Source of the DNA: Imbricaverruca yamaguchii
Lineage: Eukaryota > Arthropoda > Thecostraca > Neoverrucidae
Length of the DNA: 64,000 nucleotides
Assembly (NCBI GenBank): GCA_034440575.1
Contig: JAOTOL010001563.1
Span: forward strand, 186,001 to 250,000
Direction of reading: 5' to 3'
A program made the position numbers and the translations under genes. Below, piece by piece: positions 48,880 through 60,682 of the stretch. Every line of letters starts with the position of its first letter. Position 1 is the first letter of the stretch. The notes under the pieces are model-generated. The model searched no databases, was not told the origin of the DNA, and worked only from the letters and a program-made list of their open reading frames with translations.

Positions 48880-50390
48880 ACAACTTGAGGAAAAATCGAC
48901 TGCTATTACCGCTAATTTGAAACCAGAACCACCCACGTGTTTTATTGCACCCTTATGTCGGAGATAGAATACGCTTAGAACCTTGGGGGGAGCAGGGGCG
49001 CATCGACCTCGTTTAGAACAGACTGCCACAGGTTGGTACAGGAACGGATGGCATGTCTACACCAACACCTTATATATGGATACAAGCTGTGCTGAGAAAG
49101 AATGGAGACTGGCCGTATTTCTCCGGTCCCAAGCGGTGCACACTGATAACTCTTGGGAAAAACTGGCCAGAAATAATTACTGAAAAAGTATGTTAGTAAC
49201 CGGGACGATTCTGATCTCAATCGAGTTTTAAAAAAATTGAACGAATGGAGAGGCTATGCTGTCTTAAAAATTGCTTAACCCAAGAATGTCAGAAGTCATA
49301 CCTGCCAGAAGGGAAGGAGTATTCCGCTCCCCTCAATTCGTTTCCGCCAAATATCTCTGGCATTATCGGGCTACATTACCAATGCAGTCGATACACCTTA
49401 AAGCCCAAATAACAAATATATCGGGAACCGATTTAGGTCGACAGCTTTTTGTGCACAAACGTACACGAATACCAAGGGTGTCTCGGTTTCAAAGGTCAAC
49501 ATTCGGTCGTGCATGTTATCATAATGACGTCATAATCGAAGCCCCTTGACGTACATATATTGGATATTATTAGTTAGCATTTGTTATGCCAGCATTCCGC
49601 ACCGTAAATGTGACTTGACAGTATAGATCCAAGATCTACTTGTCCCAAATGGCTGAAATCACGCCAAAACATACCCCTAAGATATGACTCACAGGTAGAA
49701 TCGGCACATATAACGTCGGACGTAACGTCGCAGCTGGCCAATCCCTTATGCAGCAATACACATGCTGGAATGCGCATACCCGAATGCATGACACTTCCTC
49801 TAAACGCATGGTAAAATGATGAAGAAGTACTAAGAAGCAAACACAAAATACCAGAACCAAGCACATGAAACAATATATTCCTAGTTTAATAGCCACTGTA
49901 CATGAAGGGCATGTGTCGTTAAACAAATAGATAAATAAATAACATAACATTAGCTATGTGTGGAACTCTACTGTATTTATATTTATTCAAAAGCCAGTAG
50001 TACTCGGGGATCATTCTTTCATCCACTGATATGTCGTGCATTCCAGAACTTCTACCATATTAGCACCTCTCCACCACTCATCTCATCTTCATTTCCCGAA
50101 GAAGGCTGTACCCGCCCTCTCTTCCCACCAACAGATGACTGATGCCAGCTGAATGGAGACGATCTATCGGGCATTGTCTTGCTGGCATGTCTGAGTCGGT
50201 ACTCTCTGTTGTTTATTCCGGTTCTTATGCACCTCCCCACTGTACATGCCGATCGGAAGAAGATATTCTATCACATCGGCACCATGGAACAAGAGCTTGT
50301 CCTCGGAGGTGAGCACAGCCGGACAGCCGGATCATCAGTTGAGCTGTAATCATGGCGTACCTGTTGTATCGGCCGGGATCCATGGACTCG
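48880..50390. other. No gene recognised upstream of the eIF4G promoter
   Basis: AT-rich to mixed DNA with short unsupported ORFs. Confidence 0.4.
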
Positions 50391-50396
50391 GAATCT

Positions 50397-50612
50397 GCGT
50401 GAGACGGAATGTACGACCCTCAATATACCAGGAGGTGCTGAGTTTACATCAAAAATAGCGTTAGGGATTATGCTGACATGCTGATTATGCTGACACTCCT
50501 GACGATGGCCCCTGGCCGAAACGTTGAGTAATATAGCATAATCCCTAACGATACTTTTGATGTAAACTCAGCACCTCCTGGTATATTGAGGGTCGTACAT
50601 TCCGTCTCACGC
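50397..50612. mobile_element. Inverted repeat with 78-bp arms and hammerhead-like loop (probable Penelope-like remnant)
   Basis: The left arm 50397-50474 and right arm 50535-50612 are reverse complements at 76 of 78 positions. The 60-base loop holds CTGACGA (50499-50505), GGCC-CCT-GGCC, and GAAA (50518-50521), then CGTT, with AACG in the right arm. CUGANGA + stem + GAAA is the hammerhead ribozyme core, known from Penelope-like retroelement termini. A bulged T before stem II and an imperfect stem III make activity uncertain. Confidence 0.6.
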
Positions 50613-51400
50613 AATATCTAAAACCCAGGAGCACTTAAGAGCCATTCTTCGTTGTATTAAACGACTCGGTATCTGTGCAGAGCAATGGGAATCACCGCGA
50701 GTCAGACGGGACCCTCGTCCATTCCAGTGATCTCGCTGACTGCAGCTTGGTCTCGTGTGTTCCTATCGTTGGACGTACCCGAACCACCCGCGCGTGGTCG
50801 ATCCATGACGACACCCGGTCTCTTCCGGAACTGCGGTGGTAATTTCTTCTTTCTTTCACACGCATATTGTTTTCTTCGTCCACACTTTGACCTCTAGGCT
50901 GTGTGAAATGCGGAGAACTCAAAACACCGATTGCAGGCGTGGATATTTGAGAGACCGACCCGACATGCATCTTCGCGGGCAGGTCGAACCGCGGCGGCAG
51001 ACAGGTCATCCATCTGACGGTTATCTTGTTGCCGGTGTTAGTCAGACCGTTCGTCACCATGCCGTGAATCGGTGGGGTAAAGATTACAAGCCACTCTGGG
51101 ATTGGCGACGTCTGTTGCGGTGACGTATGTCGACCTCAGCAAGCGTATGTCGCATGCTATCAGTGTCGCGTTATTTCCGGTCGACCTCTGCTGTATCGCG
51201 CCTCGTACTGGATCCGCAACGGCCGGCAGAGGCGGGTTGAAGGGTTAAAAACGGCGTTAAGTTAGCCCAGACGCAAGTACCATCCACTGTCAGTTGCAAA
51301 TGCACCAGGGTGGTACAACACACTCTGTCTTGCAGCTTCATCGGCTGTCTTGCATACTTTTTATATAGATTGCGCTGTAGCCCCGTCAAATCCACATTTG
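50613..51400. other. No gene recognised
   Basis: Overlapping frames of about 70-120 codons on both strands, with no domain recognised. Confidence 0.4.
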
Positions 51401-51403
51401 ACG

Positions 51404-51557
51404 GGTTTGTTTCTTTATTTATTGGGTGATTCAAGATGCACTTTATGCACATTCAAGGCGAGTGGCGCCGCCCGCACTGCTTCGCCGGTGGCCCGCGGGT
51501 TTTGGAAATGTTCTGAGCGGTGAGTGTTGAACCCGGGGCCTTTGGCACCCATAGCAT
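51404..51557 (-). mobile_element. tRNA-derived SINE (head A), head truncated
   Basis: Complements of the tail (TTTATTGGGTGATTC, ATGCACTTTATGCACATTCA), core GTGGCGCCGCCCGCACTGC and B-box region GAACCCGGGGCC are present. The A box is gone. Confidence 0.7.
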
Positions 51558-52029
51558 CATTTAACGTGAAGCACGGCAGAAGTATAGGTGCCGGATGAGG
51601 TGGATGGCTGATCGACAGGTGAAGCTGATTCGGTGCGGGTGACAGACGGCAGGTATGCCACCAGCCGCTGCGCCGAATGATCCAAGAGAGCCTGTAGAGT
51701 CGCTCAGCTGACGTCTCGGTGAATTGCATGCTGTTGGCTGTCGAACGGCACCGTACATAGGCCTCACGCAACTTTCCATAGGCGAGCAGGATGTCTGTCC
51801 TCACCGCATCATTCGTAACTCGGCACACATACTAAGTTCTTGGTGATCAAGTTGGTCTTCTTTTTCGTGTCCGCAATCGACGACTCATTCGGGAGATAGC
51901 CCGAAGGATTTTCTTCTCAACCAACTGCAAACTGCCTTAAATACATGATCATAATAGTTACCACTCCCAAAACCTTTTGTACTGGTTAGCAAGTCCACGA
52001 ATACCTCTCTACTGACGTGCACCTCCGTC
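51558..52029. other. No recognised gene; open minus frame at 51580-51828
   Basis: The minus frame reads RTDILLAYGKLREAYVRC... and is moderately protein-like but unmatched. It runs into the SINE at 51557. Confidence 0.3.
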
Positions 52030-52217
52030 TTTGTTGGTTGGTTGGCTGGTTATTGGTTGTACGACACATAGACCGTTGAGTCATGTAGGGTCGCCAATCT
52101 CTCACGCCGATTGGTCACGCCGATTGGTCGCGGGCGAAGAGTAGCGACAGGTGAGACTCGAACCCACAACCTTTCGATTGTGAGACGAGCAACTTACCCT
52201 TGGACTACTCGTCCCCC
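52030..52217 (-). mobile_element. tRNA-derived SINE (head C), near full length
   Basis: The minus strand shows GGGGACGAGTAGTCCAAGGG, then GTGGGTTCGAGTCTCACCTG (B box), GACCAATCGGCGTGA present twice, GATTGGCGACCCTACATGAC and tail ATGTGTCGTACAACCAATAA. Short CACCTCC repeats flank it as a possible target duplication. Confidence 0.8.
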
Positions 52218-53560
52218 CACCTCCATGTTCACTGCAGGGAATAATCCAACCACACTGATCCGACCCTTACAGGCAAGGATAGCTCCCATGCCACGGGATA
52301 CGCTCAATACGTGGCCTATCTCGGCTCTGTCGCCTCGTCGGTTTGTTGATTTTTTTTTGCATATTGATCGCTGGATCAGGTTACTCGGTCTAAACATTCC
52401 GCCAGCCAGCGCGTCACAGCGTCCAGCTCGGGCTTCCCCGTGCCGGCCGTGCCAGCCATCGTATTGCACCGAGACCTGCCGGGATGAAATTGATCACGAC
52501 AGGTGTTGGGGCAGCTAGGGGAAGCTAAAACGTACGGTACATATAGTCAAAGGATCGCTGGTTGCATTAGTACTGGACACTTGTGTACTGTTGTGCGCTT
52601 TGTTTACCCTCGGAACTTGAAGTTAATTAAAAAGTTGAACTTCCTGTACTACCAGGAATGACTTGTTTGCTCATAGATGGCGTATTGTGAACAGTTGTAT
52701 GCCTTTCTAAATAGCTTAACGCAATGAAAATGTTCCAAGATATCGTTTCATATTTTACTTGCCCAGATTTCATGAATTACACATCAGCAGTCAAACTCCA
52801 GCATTTGCACATATGCGTATAGTGATTTTTGCCAAACGTAATGTTTTCCACGTTCGTGGGCTTGTTATTAGGTCAAATATTATCCAAATTATCATAAAAA
52901 CTTCGACCTGGTATGCTTCAGGCATCTGCTTATGCAACAGCGCCACACACATGGCGTAAAATATCGTGGAAATGCATTTCTGGTCAGTATGAGTTACCAC
53001 ACTGCCGTGCCCCGGCACCAAAGTGTTCGAATGTGCTTCGACATGCTACCACACCTATGAGCTCTTCACCTATCCGTCTGCGTCCTCTAGTTGCGCATGT
53101 GTGCCCATTTGCACTTATGGCTGCAGTGCGCGCGTCGTAGTCTCAATGAATCGAAAAGTCGGAACTGCACTAAAAGGCAGTACAGGCTAGATAATGCTCC
53201 TCATTAAAGTATCCTTTCCCTTCCTCAAAGAAACCGAGATTGCATGTCCGGGCTTCTCAGGTATACGAGAAGGGATGCTGGCAGTTCCGTTGCAGCCGGC
53301 TGGGTTAACTGCCGCCAGGCGCCTGTCGAAGGCCGTCGCTGCGATGTGGACGGACCGGCTGCAGTACACGGAGCACACACGGTCGGCTGACATCCGACCC
53401 GCCAGAGCGCCGCTACCGCATACACCAGAGCAGCGGAAACAATCAACTCTGGACATAGAGAGGAGAAACTCTCAAATGTCGACAGGCGCATCTCATTGCA
53501 GCCGACAAAGTTATATCCGGAAAACAACCACGGAGAAGTGGTGGTATACTTACATTATAA
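52218..53560. other. No gene recognised
   Basis: A moderately GC-rich 53.2-53.5 kb patch has open frames on both strands (plus frame 133 codons) without a known domain. Confidence 0.4.
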
Positions 53561-53564
53561 ATGT

Positions 53565-53680
53565 TGTGCATGCGTGTGTGCGCGCGTATGCGTGAATGCA
53601 TGTGCGTGCATGAGCGTGCATGTGCCTGTATGCGTGTATGCGTGTGTATATATGCGTGCGTGCGTGCGCCATGCATGGGT
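53565..53680. repeat. Alternating purine-pyrimidine (TG/CG/TA) tract
   Basis: GTGTGTGCGCGCGTATGCGT...GTGCGTGCGTGCGC: imperfect but largely alternating, prone to Z-DNA. Confidence 0.7.
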
Positions 53681-54354
53681 CGTCGCGAGCATGGCTGCTA
53701 CCTGACCGCGTGAGGCTTTAGAAATTTGAAAGCTTTGCAAGCTTTAAACTTGTCATTTAGTTTGCCGACGGATTAAAATCAAACCAGCCACAACGAAACA
53801 AAATCGCCTTTTTACCGGGTGAATATATACGTTAAATTATTCTGAACTCATGCAAATACCTTGCAGTTGCGCTACCAGTTAGTAAACCTAACACAATGCG
53901 CAAAATCAATGTGTTCGGCCTTGTAAATGTGCTTGCCCAGCTGTACTCCATCGATCGTGTACGTAATGAAACAAACGACATACCCGTTCGTTTTTGGGGA
54001 TGCCAACTCGTTTGCAAAAAAAAAAAAAAACCGAAAAAGTCGCCGCGCTCTAGTGTCAATCGACTGAGAAACAGCCGGAAATACGCGCACCCAAGAAAGC
54101 GAGCCTGGAGCCGTCACCCGTCGGTTGCGAAATACGTGAAATCATTGCGGTGAATCAGAATTGCATACTGCTTCACTGCACATGGGACACCACGTCGAGT
54201 TAATGCGCAAAACAGAACCTCGCGCAAGTGCGCTTAGCAGTCTGCAACCGTGCCGTCGGTGTGACGGCGACCTACACGGAGGGCCGCAGCCACGCCGCCG
54301 CTCAGCGATCATGTCCGTCAGGCGGCGGAGCCTCTGCCTGCTCACCGCAACACC

Positions 54355-55940
54355 GTCGTACACTCGCCTGGCCACTGTGGCAGCGGGCCGACGTACGCCC
54401 GCCCGGCCACTGTGGCAGCGGGCCGACGTACACTCGCCCGGCCGCTGTGGCAGCGGGCCGACGTACGCCCGCCCAGCCACTGTGGCAGCGGGCCGACGTA
54501 CGCCCGCCCGGCCACTGTGGCAGCGGGCCGACGTACACTCGCCCGGCCGCTGTGGCAGCGGGCCGACGTACACTCGCTCGGCCGCTGTGGCAGCGGGCCG
54601 ACGTACACTCGCCCGGCCACTGTGGCAGCGGGCCGACGTACGCCCGCCCGGCCACTGTGGCAGCGGGCCGACGTACGCCCGCCCGGCCACTGTGGCAGCG
54701 GGCCGACGTACACTCGCCCGGCCACTGTGGCAGCGGGCCGACGTACGCCCGCCCGGCCACTGTGGCAGCGGGCCGACGTACACTCGCTCGGCCGCTGTGG
54801 CAGCGGGCCGACGTACACTCGCTCGGCCGCTGTGGCAGCGGGCCGACGTACGCCCGCCCGGCCACTGTGCCAGCGGGCCGACGTACACTCGCCCAGCCAC
54901 TGTGGCAGCGGGCCGACGTACGCCCGCCCGGCCACTGTGGCAGCGGGCCGACGTACACTCGCCCGGCCACTGTGGCAGCGGGCCGACGTACGCCCGCCCG
55001 GCCACTGTGGCAGCGGGCCGACGTACGCCCGCCCGGCCACTGTGGCAGCGGGCCGACGTACACTCGCCCGGCCACTGTGGCAGCGGGCCGACGTACGCCC
55101 GCCCGGCCACTGTGGCAGCGGGCCGACGTACGCCCGCCCGGCCACTGTGGCAGCGGGCCGACGTACGCCCGCCCGGCCACTGTTGCAGCGGGCCGACGTA
55201 CACTCGCCCGGCCACTGTGGCAGCGGGCCGACGTACGCCCGCCCGGCCACTGTGGCAGCGGGCCGACGTACGCCCGCCCGGCCACTGTGGCAGCGGGCCG
55301 ACGTACACTCGCTCGGCCGCTGTGCCAGCGGGCCGACGTACACTCGCCCAGCCACTGTGGCAGCGGGCCGACGTACGCCCGCCCGGCGACTGTGGCAGCG
55401 GGCCGACGTACACTCGCCCGGCCACTGTGGCAGCGGGCCGACGTACACTCGCCCGGCCACTGTGGCAGCGGGCCGACGTACACTCGCCCGGCCACTGTGG
55501 CAGCGGGCCGACGTACGCCCGCCCGGCCACTGTGGCAGCGGGCCGACGTACGCCCGCCCGGCCACTGTGGCAGCGGGCCGACGTACACTCGCCCGGCCAC
55601 TGTGGCAGCGGGCCGACGTACACTCGCCCGGCCACTGTGGCAGCGGCGGCCGACGTGGGCGCCGACGCCGCCCGGCCACTGTGGCAGCGGGCCGACGTAC
55701 ACTCGCCCAGCCACTGTGGCAGCGGGCCGACGTACGCCCGCCCGGCCACTGTGGCAGCGGGCCGACGTACACTCGCCCGGCCACTGTGGCAGCGGGCCGA
55801 CGTACGCCCGCCCGGCCACTGTGGCAGCGGGCCGACGTACACTCGCCCGGCCACTGTGGCAGCGGGCCGACGTACACTCGCCCAGCCACTGTGGCAGCGG
55901 GCCGACGTACGCCCGCCCGGCCACTGTGGCAGCGGGCCGA
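54355..55940. repeat. 35-bp GC minisatellite, about 45 units of two types, open in all six frames
   Basis: Unit GGCCGACGTA + (CACTCG or CGCCCG) + CCCGGCCACTGTGGCAGCG. Type A (CACTCG) and type B (CGCCCG) units are mixed along the array. A sub-type has CTCGGCCGCTG. One unit near 55645 is rearranged. Neither strand of the unit contains a stop in any frame, so six overlapping ORFs of 516-658 codons arise. Because 35 is not a multiple of three, each would encode a 35-residue repeat. No start context, splice site or family supports translation. Confidence 0.95.
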
Positions 55941-56334
55941 CGGCCGACGCGCCAGTTCATGAGCCGGCCTTGGTCGCCGCCATCGACAAGATGTCCTTCC
56001 CGGCGGTGGCAAGGTCTCCTGCCCGTCCCAGGTGCCGCCTCATCGGCAGAGGTAACGTTAGGTCAGGTCTTCTTCCCGTGCCAGATGCCACCCCCACCGG
56101 CAGAAGTGGCACCTGCCTAACAGGTTCATCACGGTAGTACGAACACTTCATGCCGACTCTGCACTGAAACGCGCATGACGATTGCATTTGAGTGATATGC
56201 TCAAGTGCCCTGACAAGCGTAAAACCATTAAACAACATTTTTTGGTGTGTGGTCACTTCAAAATTGCTGTAACACATTCCGGCAATCTTAGAACCAACAC
56301 GGTGAATGTGGTCAGAAATGCGGGTGACCCGCAG

Positions 56335-56945
56335 GCGCCTCACATATTTCTTCCCAATCCCACTATCGGGCCGACACAGAGTACTGGTCACGAGCCCGTC
56401 TCGGACCGACACAGGATACTAACCACGAGCCCGTCTGAGACCATCATATGGTACTACTCAGGAGGCCGTCTCGGGCCGACACAGGGTACTAACCACGAGC
56501 CCGTCTCGGACCGACACAGGGTATTGATCAAGAGCCCGTTTCGGACCGACACAGGGTATTGATCAAGAGCCCGTTTCGGACCGACACAAGATATTGATCA
56601 AGAGCCCGTCTCTGGCCGACACAGGATAATAACCACGAGCCCGTCTCGGACCGACACAGGGTGTTGATCACGAGCCCGTCTCGGACCGACACAGGGTATT
56701 GATCAAGAGCTCGTCTCAAACTGACACAGGATATTGATCAAGAACCCGTATCTGGCCGACACAGGATACTAACCACGAGCTCGTCTCGGACCGACACAGG
56801 GTATTGATCAAGAGCCCGTCTCGGACCGACACAGGGTGTTGATCAAGAGCACATCTCGGACCGACACAAGGTGTTGATCACGAGCCCGTCTCGGACCGAC
56901 ACAGGGTGTTGATCACTAGCCCGTCTCGGACCGACACAGGACACG
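56335..56945. repeat. Second 35-bp minisatellite, about 16 units
   Basis: Unit GACCGACACAGGGTATTGAT + CAAGAGCCCGTCTCG, varying at ATT/GTT and CAAG/CACG. AT-richer than the array 400 bp to the left, but of the same 35-bp length. Confidence 0.9.
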
Positions 56946-57498
56946 ACAGAGACACGACTCGGCAGAACTCTGACCCTGCAGCCGCACAGTGGCATGCCTC
57001 AGGGTCAAACTACTCCACCACAGCTGTGCGGAATGTCACACAGGGAGGGGATGGTGGACAACACAGAATGTGCATCACACGCTGTCGCCAAGTCCCGGCG
57101 TTGCTGCTCTCAAAGAAAAGTCGCGATGAGTGCTACATTCATACGCTGCAAAACCAGCTAGCGACTAACATTTCTCAAAGAATGTGCAACAAGTCAAACT
57201 TCCTCCGCTTCAAGTTCCAACAAATATAGCAAATAATGGCCATTTGCGGACGACACAACCACACTTGCCGCGCACACAAACAACACTTAGCACACAAGGC
57301 CGTGGAGAAACGAAGGTCGAAAAATCCGGACAGGCGACATTCCGGTCCTACCTTGTCCAACAAAAAAGAAATACTATTCAATCTGACGTCATTTCTGATC
57401 CTTTTTAAATGACCACATGCATTCTGAAACAATGAGAAAAAAAATCGTAAGCAGGATTGCCAATCCTGCAAACCTAATCTTGATCATCCCCGGATCAG
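56946..57498. other. No gene recognised
   Basis: Short ORFs only. Confidence 0.4.
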
Positions 57499-57743
57499 GG
57501 TAAAATAATTGACCATGTAGCCTGTAAATTCACAGTTAATGGAATTGCGCTATTTCATCCTTGTCTTGGGTTTTTACCATTTTGCCACATGATGTGTGGG
57601 CAATCATCATACACACGACTGCTAAATAATGTAAAATGCATAAGTGAAGATCGTTTATTTTCTCTCAATCTTTCACTATTCCCAAGCAGCTTCTTTCTTC
57701 ATCCACACAGTTAATGGTGAAGTAATTTTAGGACACTGCCCCG
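57499..57743 (+). repeat. Dispersed repeat, copy 2 (~245 bp)
   Basis: Colinear with 21806-22076: AAAATAATTGACCATGTAGC, CACACGACTGCTAAATAATG, TTCACTATTCCCAAGCAGC, ACAGTTAATGGTGAAGTAAT. Confidence 0.75.
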
Positions 57744-58325
57744 GATACCACCAGACGCCATTACGATACGGCATGTTGATGGATCCCCAGCGGAAAGTTA
57801 GCCCCCTGGGGAGGTAGCGCCGTCAGCACCGTGTGGGCGGACGCACCACCGCCGCGGGAGTGCTGAGGCAGTTGTACATTATCTGTGAAATAGGGTGGAA
57901 TATACCACCAATTGAATGCTGACGAAACATCCTTCCCAAAGAAGTATTGGCATCGTTCTTCTGTATGTGTGTTTACGAAGTCCCTATGCCTCGTTTCTAT
58001 CTTGTGTGAAAGTGTCGTGCTTATGCTCACCATTACAGATTGTGATACATAAATATCTCGTACCAAGCGCGATTTCAGGTGAAGACCCATGATATGGTCC
58101 ACTATTCAATGCAATTTGTTAGTGGAATGCCATTTTTTCCAGTAACGAGTATCCATATATTAGGTGTCTCCAAAGATACACGAAAAAGATGCGCGTATAT
58201 AATTACCTATGGGCTCAAAATTTAGTTTGAAGGATTTCTAAACGAAATTATACACATCCTTTCCAAGGCGATGTTCGGCATCTTACCGGACTTGTTCAGA
58301 CATATCACGCCTAACGAAAAACCAA
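57744..58325. other. Mostly featureless; weak minus-strand exon candidate at about 57770-57882
   Basis: The minus strand has CCACCCTATTTCACAG|ATAATG and then 38 open codons (NVQLPQHSRGGGASAHTV...), but no donor that fits the phase of the known eIF4G exons. Confidence 0.25.
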
Positions 58326-58329
58326 TATT

Positions 58330-58600
58330 TTAACGTTGTGCAAGGTCACCCGCACAGCGGCGCCCGCACGCGTGTAGCGGGCCGACACGAAGCGCGGCCC
58401 GGCCACAGAGACGCACCAGCACGTGACGTGCGCGGCCTTGGTGCGAATAGAAACACGCGCGGCCGGCTGGCGGGCCAGCGCGCGCAGTCGCCGGCCGCGG
58501 TCGTGTCAGCTCCTCCCTGCAGCCCGGCCCAGGCCAGCCCGACATAACGCCGCGCGTGCAATGCGGCCGCGGCACTAGGCCACACTGAAGCTCACTGGAC
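58330..58600. promoter_or_regulatory. CpG-rich island, possible upstream promoter
   Basis: Dense CpG with CAGCACGTGACGTGCGCG (overlapping E-box and CRE-like TGACGTG). On the minus strand an open frame (MSGWPGPGCREELTRPRP...) ends at a possible donor GCGG|GTGACC. It could be a distal promoter/first exon for the minus-strand gene; unproven. Confidence 0.25.
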
Positions 58601-60590
58601 GGACTGGCATTCCCGGATCGAATTCAAACCTCGTCCGTGAAGGCCATTCTACATCCAATCGAAGGTCATTGACAACCGAGATTGTAATCCAAACGCAATC
58701 TGTTTGGAAAACATGTATTTGTTGCAGCAGCAAAGCAACAATATAACTGCGAAGAAAAGTTCCGAAGGGTGGGCCCGTTGGCCTTGCGTACCTTCCCCCC
58801 CCCCCCACCTAATAGCTTGGGTTGAGGGTCCGGACTCGACGGGCGACAGGTTCAGTGAAAATCTTTACTGACGGTTTGGTTTTTGACGACCAGCTTGCAA
58901 CGCATCTTGGTGATTTCATAGTTAACTTGAACGAATTATTGTGCAAACGATGAGAAAAGACTCCGTTCGCGAAATTGTTTGCCTGCCACTTGAATTTGGA
59001 TGCGTGATATGGTATCTAAATATAATGTGACGACATATTACCAGAGTTAATTTGCGAGTCACGGCGCGCGTAAACACTGTGCAGCGAACAGGCGGATGGT
59101 CAAACATCCTTCCATGTTTGAGTGAAAAAGTCGCGACGAAGAGCCAGACGTGCCCATTTTTTCCTCCAAGAGTCCTGAACGTCGTTCCTTAAAATCAGAC
59201 AGGTGGAGCGTGGTACATAAAAAAATGTCACAGAAGCTTTTTCCAACACAGTTGTCCCGGCCAGCATTCAGCTTGTATTCACTTCCGTACTTCTCCAGCA
59301 TGGGTGACTTTGTATACGTCTTGGGGGGGGACTATCAATGTGGGGTCGGCCCTCATAATATTCAGAACTCTTAATGCGTGACATTATGGGTCCGCTATCA
59401 AAATCCAATTTCAGTTCTGTATTTCCTCAACCCAACGCATTGGTCTCTCCCAATCAATTTCAGAAAAGCACGTCCTTGTTCGTCATTTGCTGTAACACAT
59501 TTGATGTTTGGCTATCTATCCTTGACGATGACTTTCTGCTGGGATCTTTTTTCGCATCATGGGTGAGAACCGAATATTTTTTTAGAAGCATCCATCCGAC
59601 CCCGACCTCACATGTTCCTCAGCGCATGTGATGCACCTCCCACGCGATCTGCGCGGACTTCGGGCCAGGACTACAAATTCCAGTCATCCCCGCAATATGT
59701 GGGAAAGAAACTAGCTTCAGCCAGGAAACCTGGAAAAGCTTCCGTGGCATATATTTGAACAGGGTGGACTTCCAACAGGGTGGACAGGGTGGACTTTCTC
59801 CATACTGCGTGCTGATAAGAACACTAATCAGTGAACCGTGGACCACGGCCTCAGAAGCCCGGCTTCTAAGCCATTTCGACGCTTCAAGAATGCGCGGGCT
59901 GACCATAGCGCCCATCAGCAGCCAAAGTATCACGCCATGTCGATGGCTCAGTGTGATGAGCTCCTGGCCCAAGAACGAAGCGGGGCTCCAGTTGAAGAGT
60001 TGGTCGATGCTCAACTGCAAGCGGAACGCGTGAGGTAGAGGATGGAGGAAGGCAATACCGACGACGCCGGACGCCCCATCGGCGAGACCGCAACTGTTCG
60101 TGGAGCATCGTCATTTAAACACATTGTTCCTCCTACTGCTTGAACATGGCTCTTGGGCGTGCACCCTGTGTCCCCGTAGTAAGCAACGTGCTTGGCATCA
60201 TGTCGGAGTCATCAGAGTCCGTCAGCACTTCCGCCACACGCGTGCTTCTGCTCGAGGACAATGTGGAAGAGCTAGTACCGGTGTCTGGCAAGAAGAGAGT
60301 AAAGCCGTAATGTTGCGATAGGTGGGTAGAGCAAGACGGTTCTCTGCCAACATTCTAGCACCTACTGATGCCGATCGCGTCGACGCCGGAACACGCGCAG
60401 CGTCAGGGAGGCACGAAGGCGCAGGCAAAAGCGTCGTGTCCGCTGGCAGTTATCACGAGCCTTGAGTTGGCAGTTGCTCGAGTTGGCAGTACTGCTCTTT
60501 TATATGACGCTGCCACTGTCATTCACTCTCGAGAGCTCGACGTGATCTCTGCCAGATACTATAGGACTGATCAAGCAGGTGGAACAAGCC
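58601..60590. other. No recognised gene; several protein-like open stretches
   Basis: The plus frame at 59838-60038 (ending MAQCDELLAQERSGAPVEEL...) and a 54-codon ORF at 60146-60310 (GIMSESSESVSTSATRVLLL, ending in a basic GKKRVKP) look more protein-like than background. They could be pieces of one decayed gene or element. No family is recognised. Confidence 0.25.
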
Positions 60591-60592
60591 GT

Positions 60593-60682
60593 GTCTCCCA
60601 GAGTGAACTGTGTCTCTCTCTTGTCTCCCAGAGTGAACTGTGTCTCTCTCTTGTCTCCCAGAGCTGTGTCTCTCATTCGGGA
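60593..60682 (+). repeat. 30-bp tandem repeat, about 2.7 copies
   Basis: GTCTCCCAGAGTGAACTGTG TCTCTCTCTT repeats exactly at 60593 and 60623, with a shortened third copy at 60653. Confidence 0.9.

Noticed and set aside
54142..56137. Six overlapping ORFs of 516-658 codons
   Set aside because: They are forced by a stop-free 35-bp unit; no frame is favoured and no domain is visible.
56335..56945. CRISPR-like array
   Set aside because: The 35-bp units are directly adjacent with no unique spacers; host context is eukaryotic.
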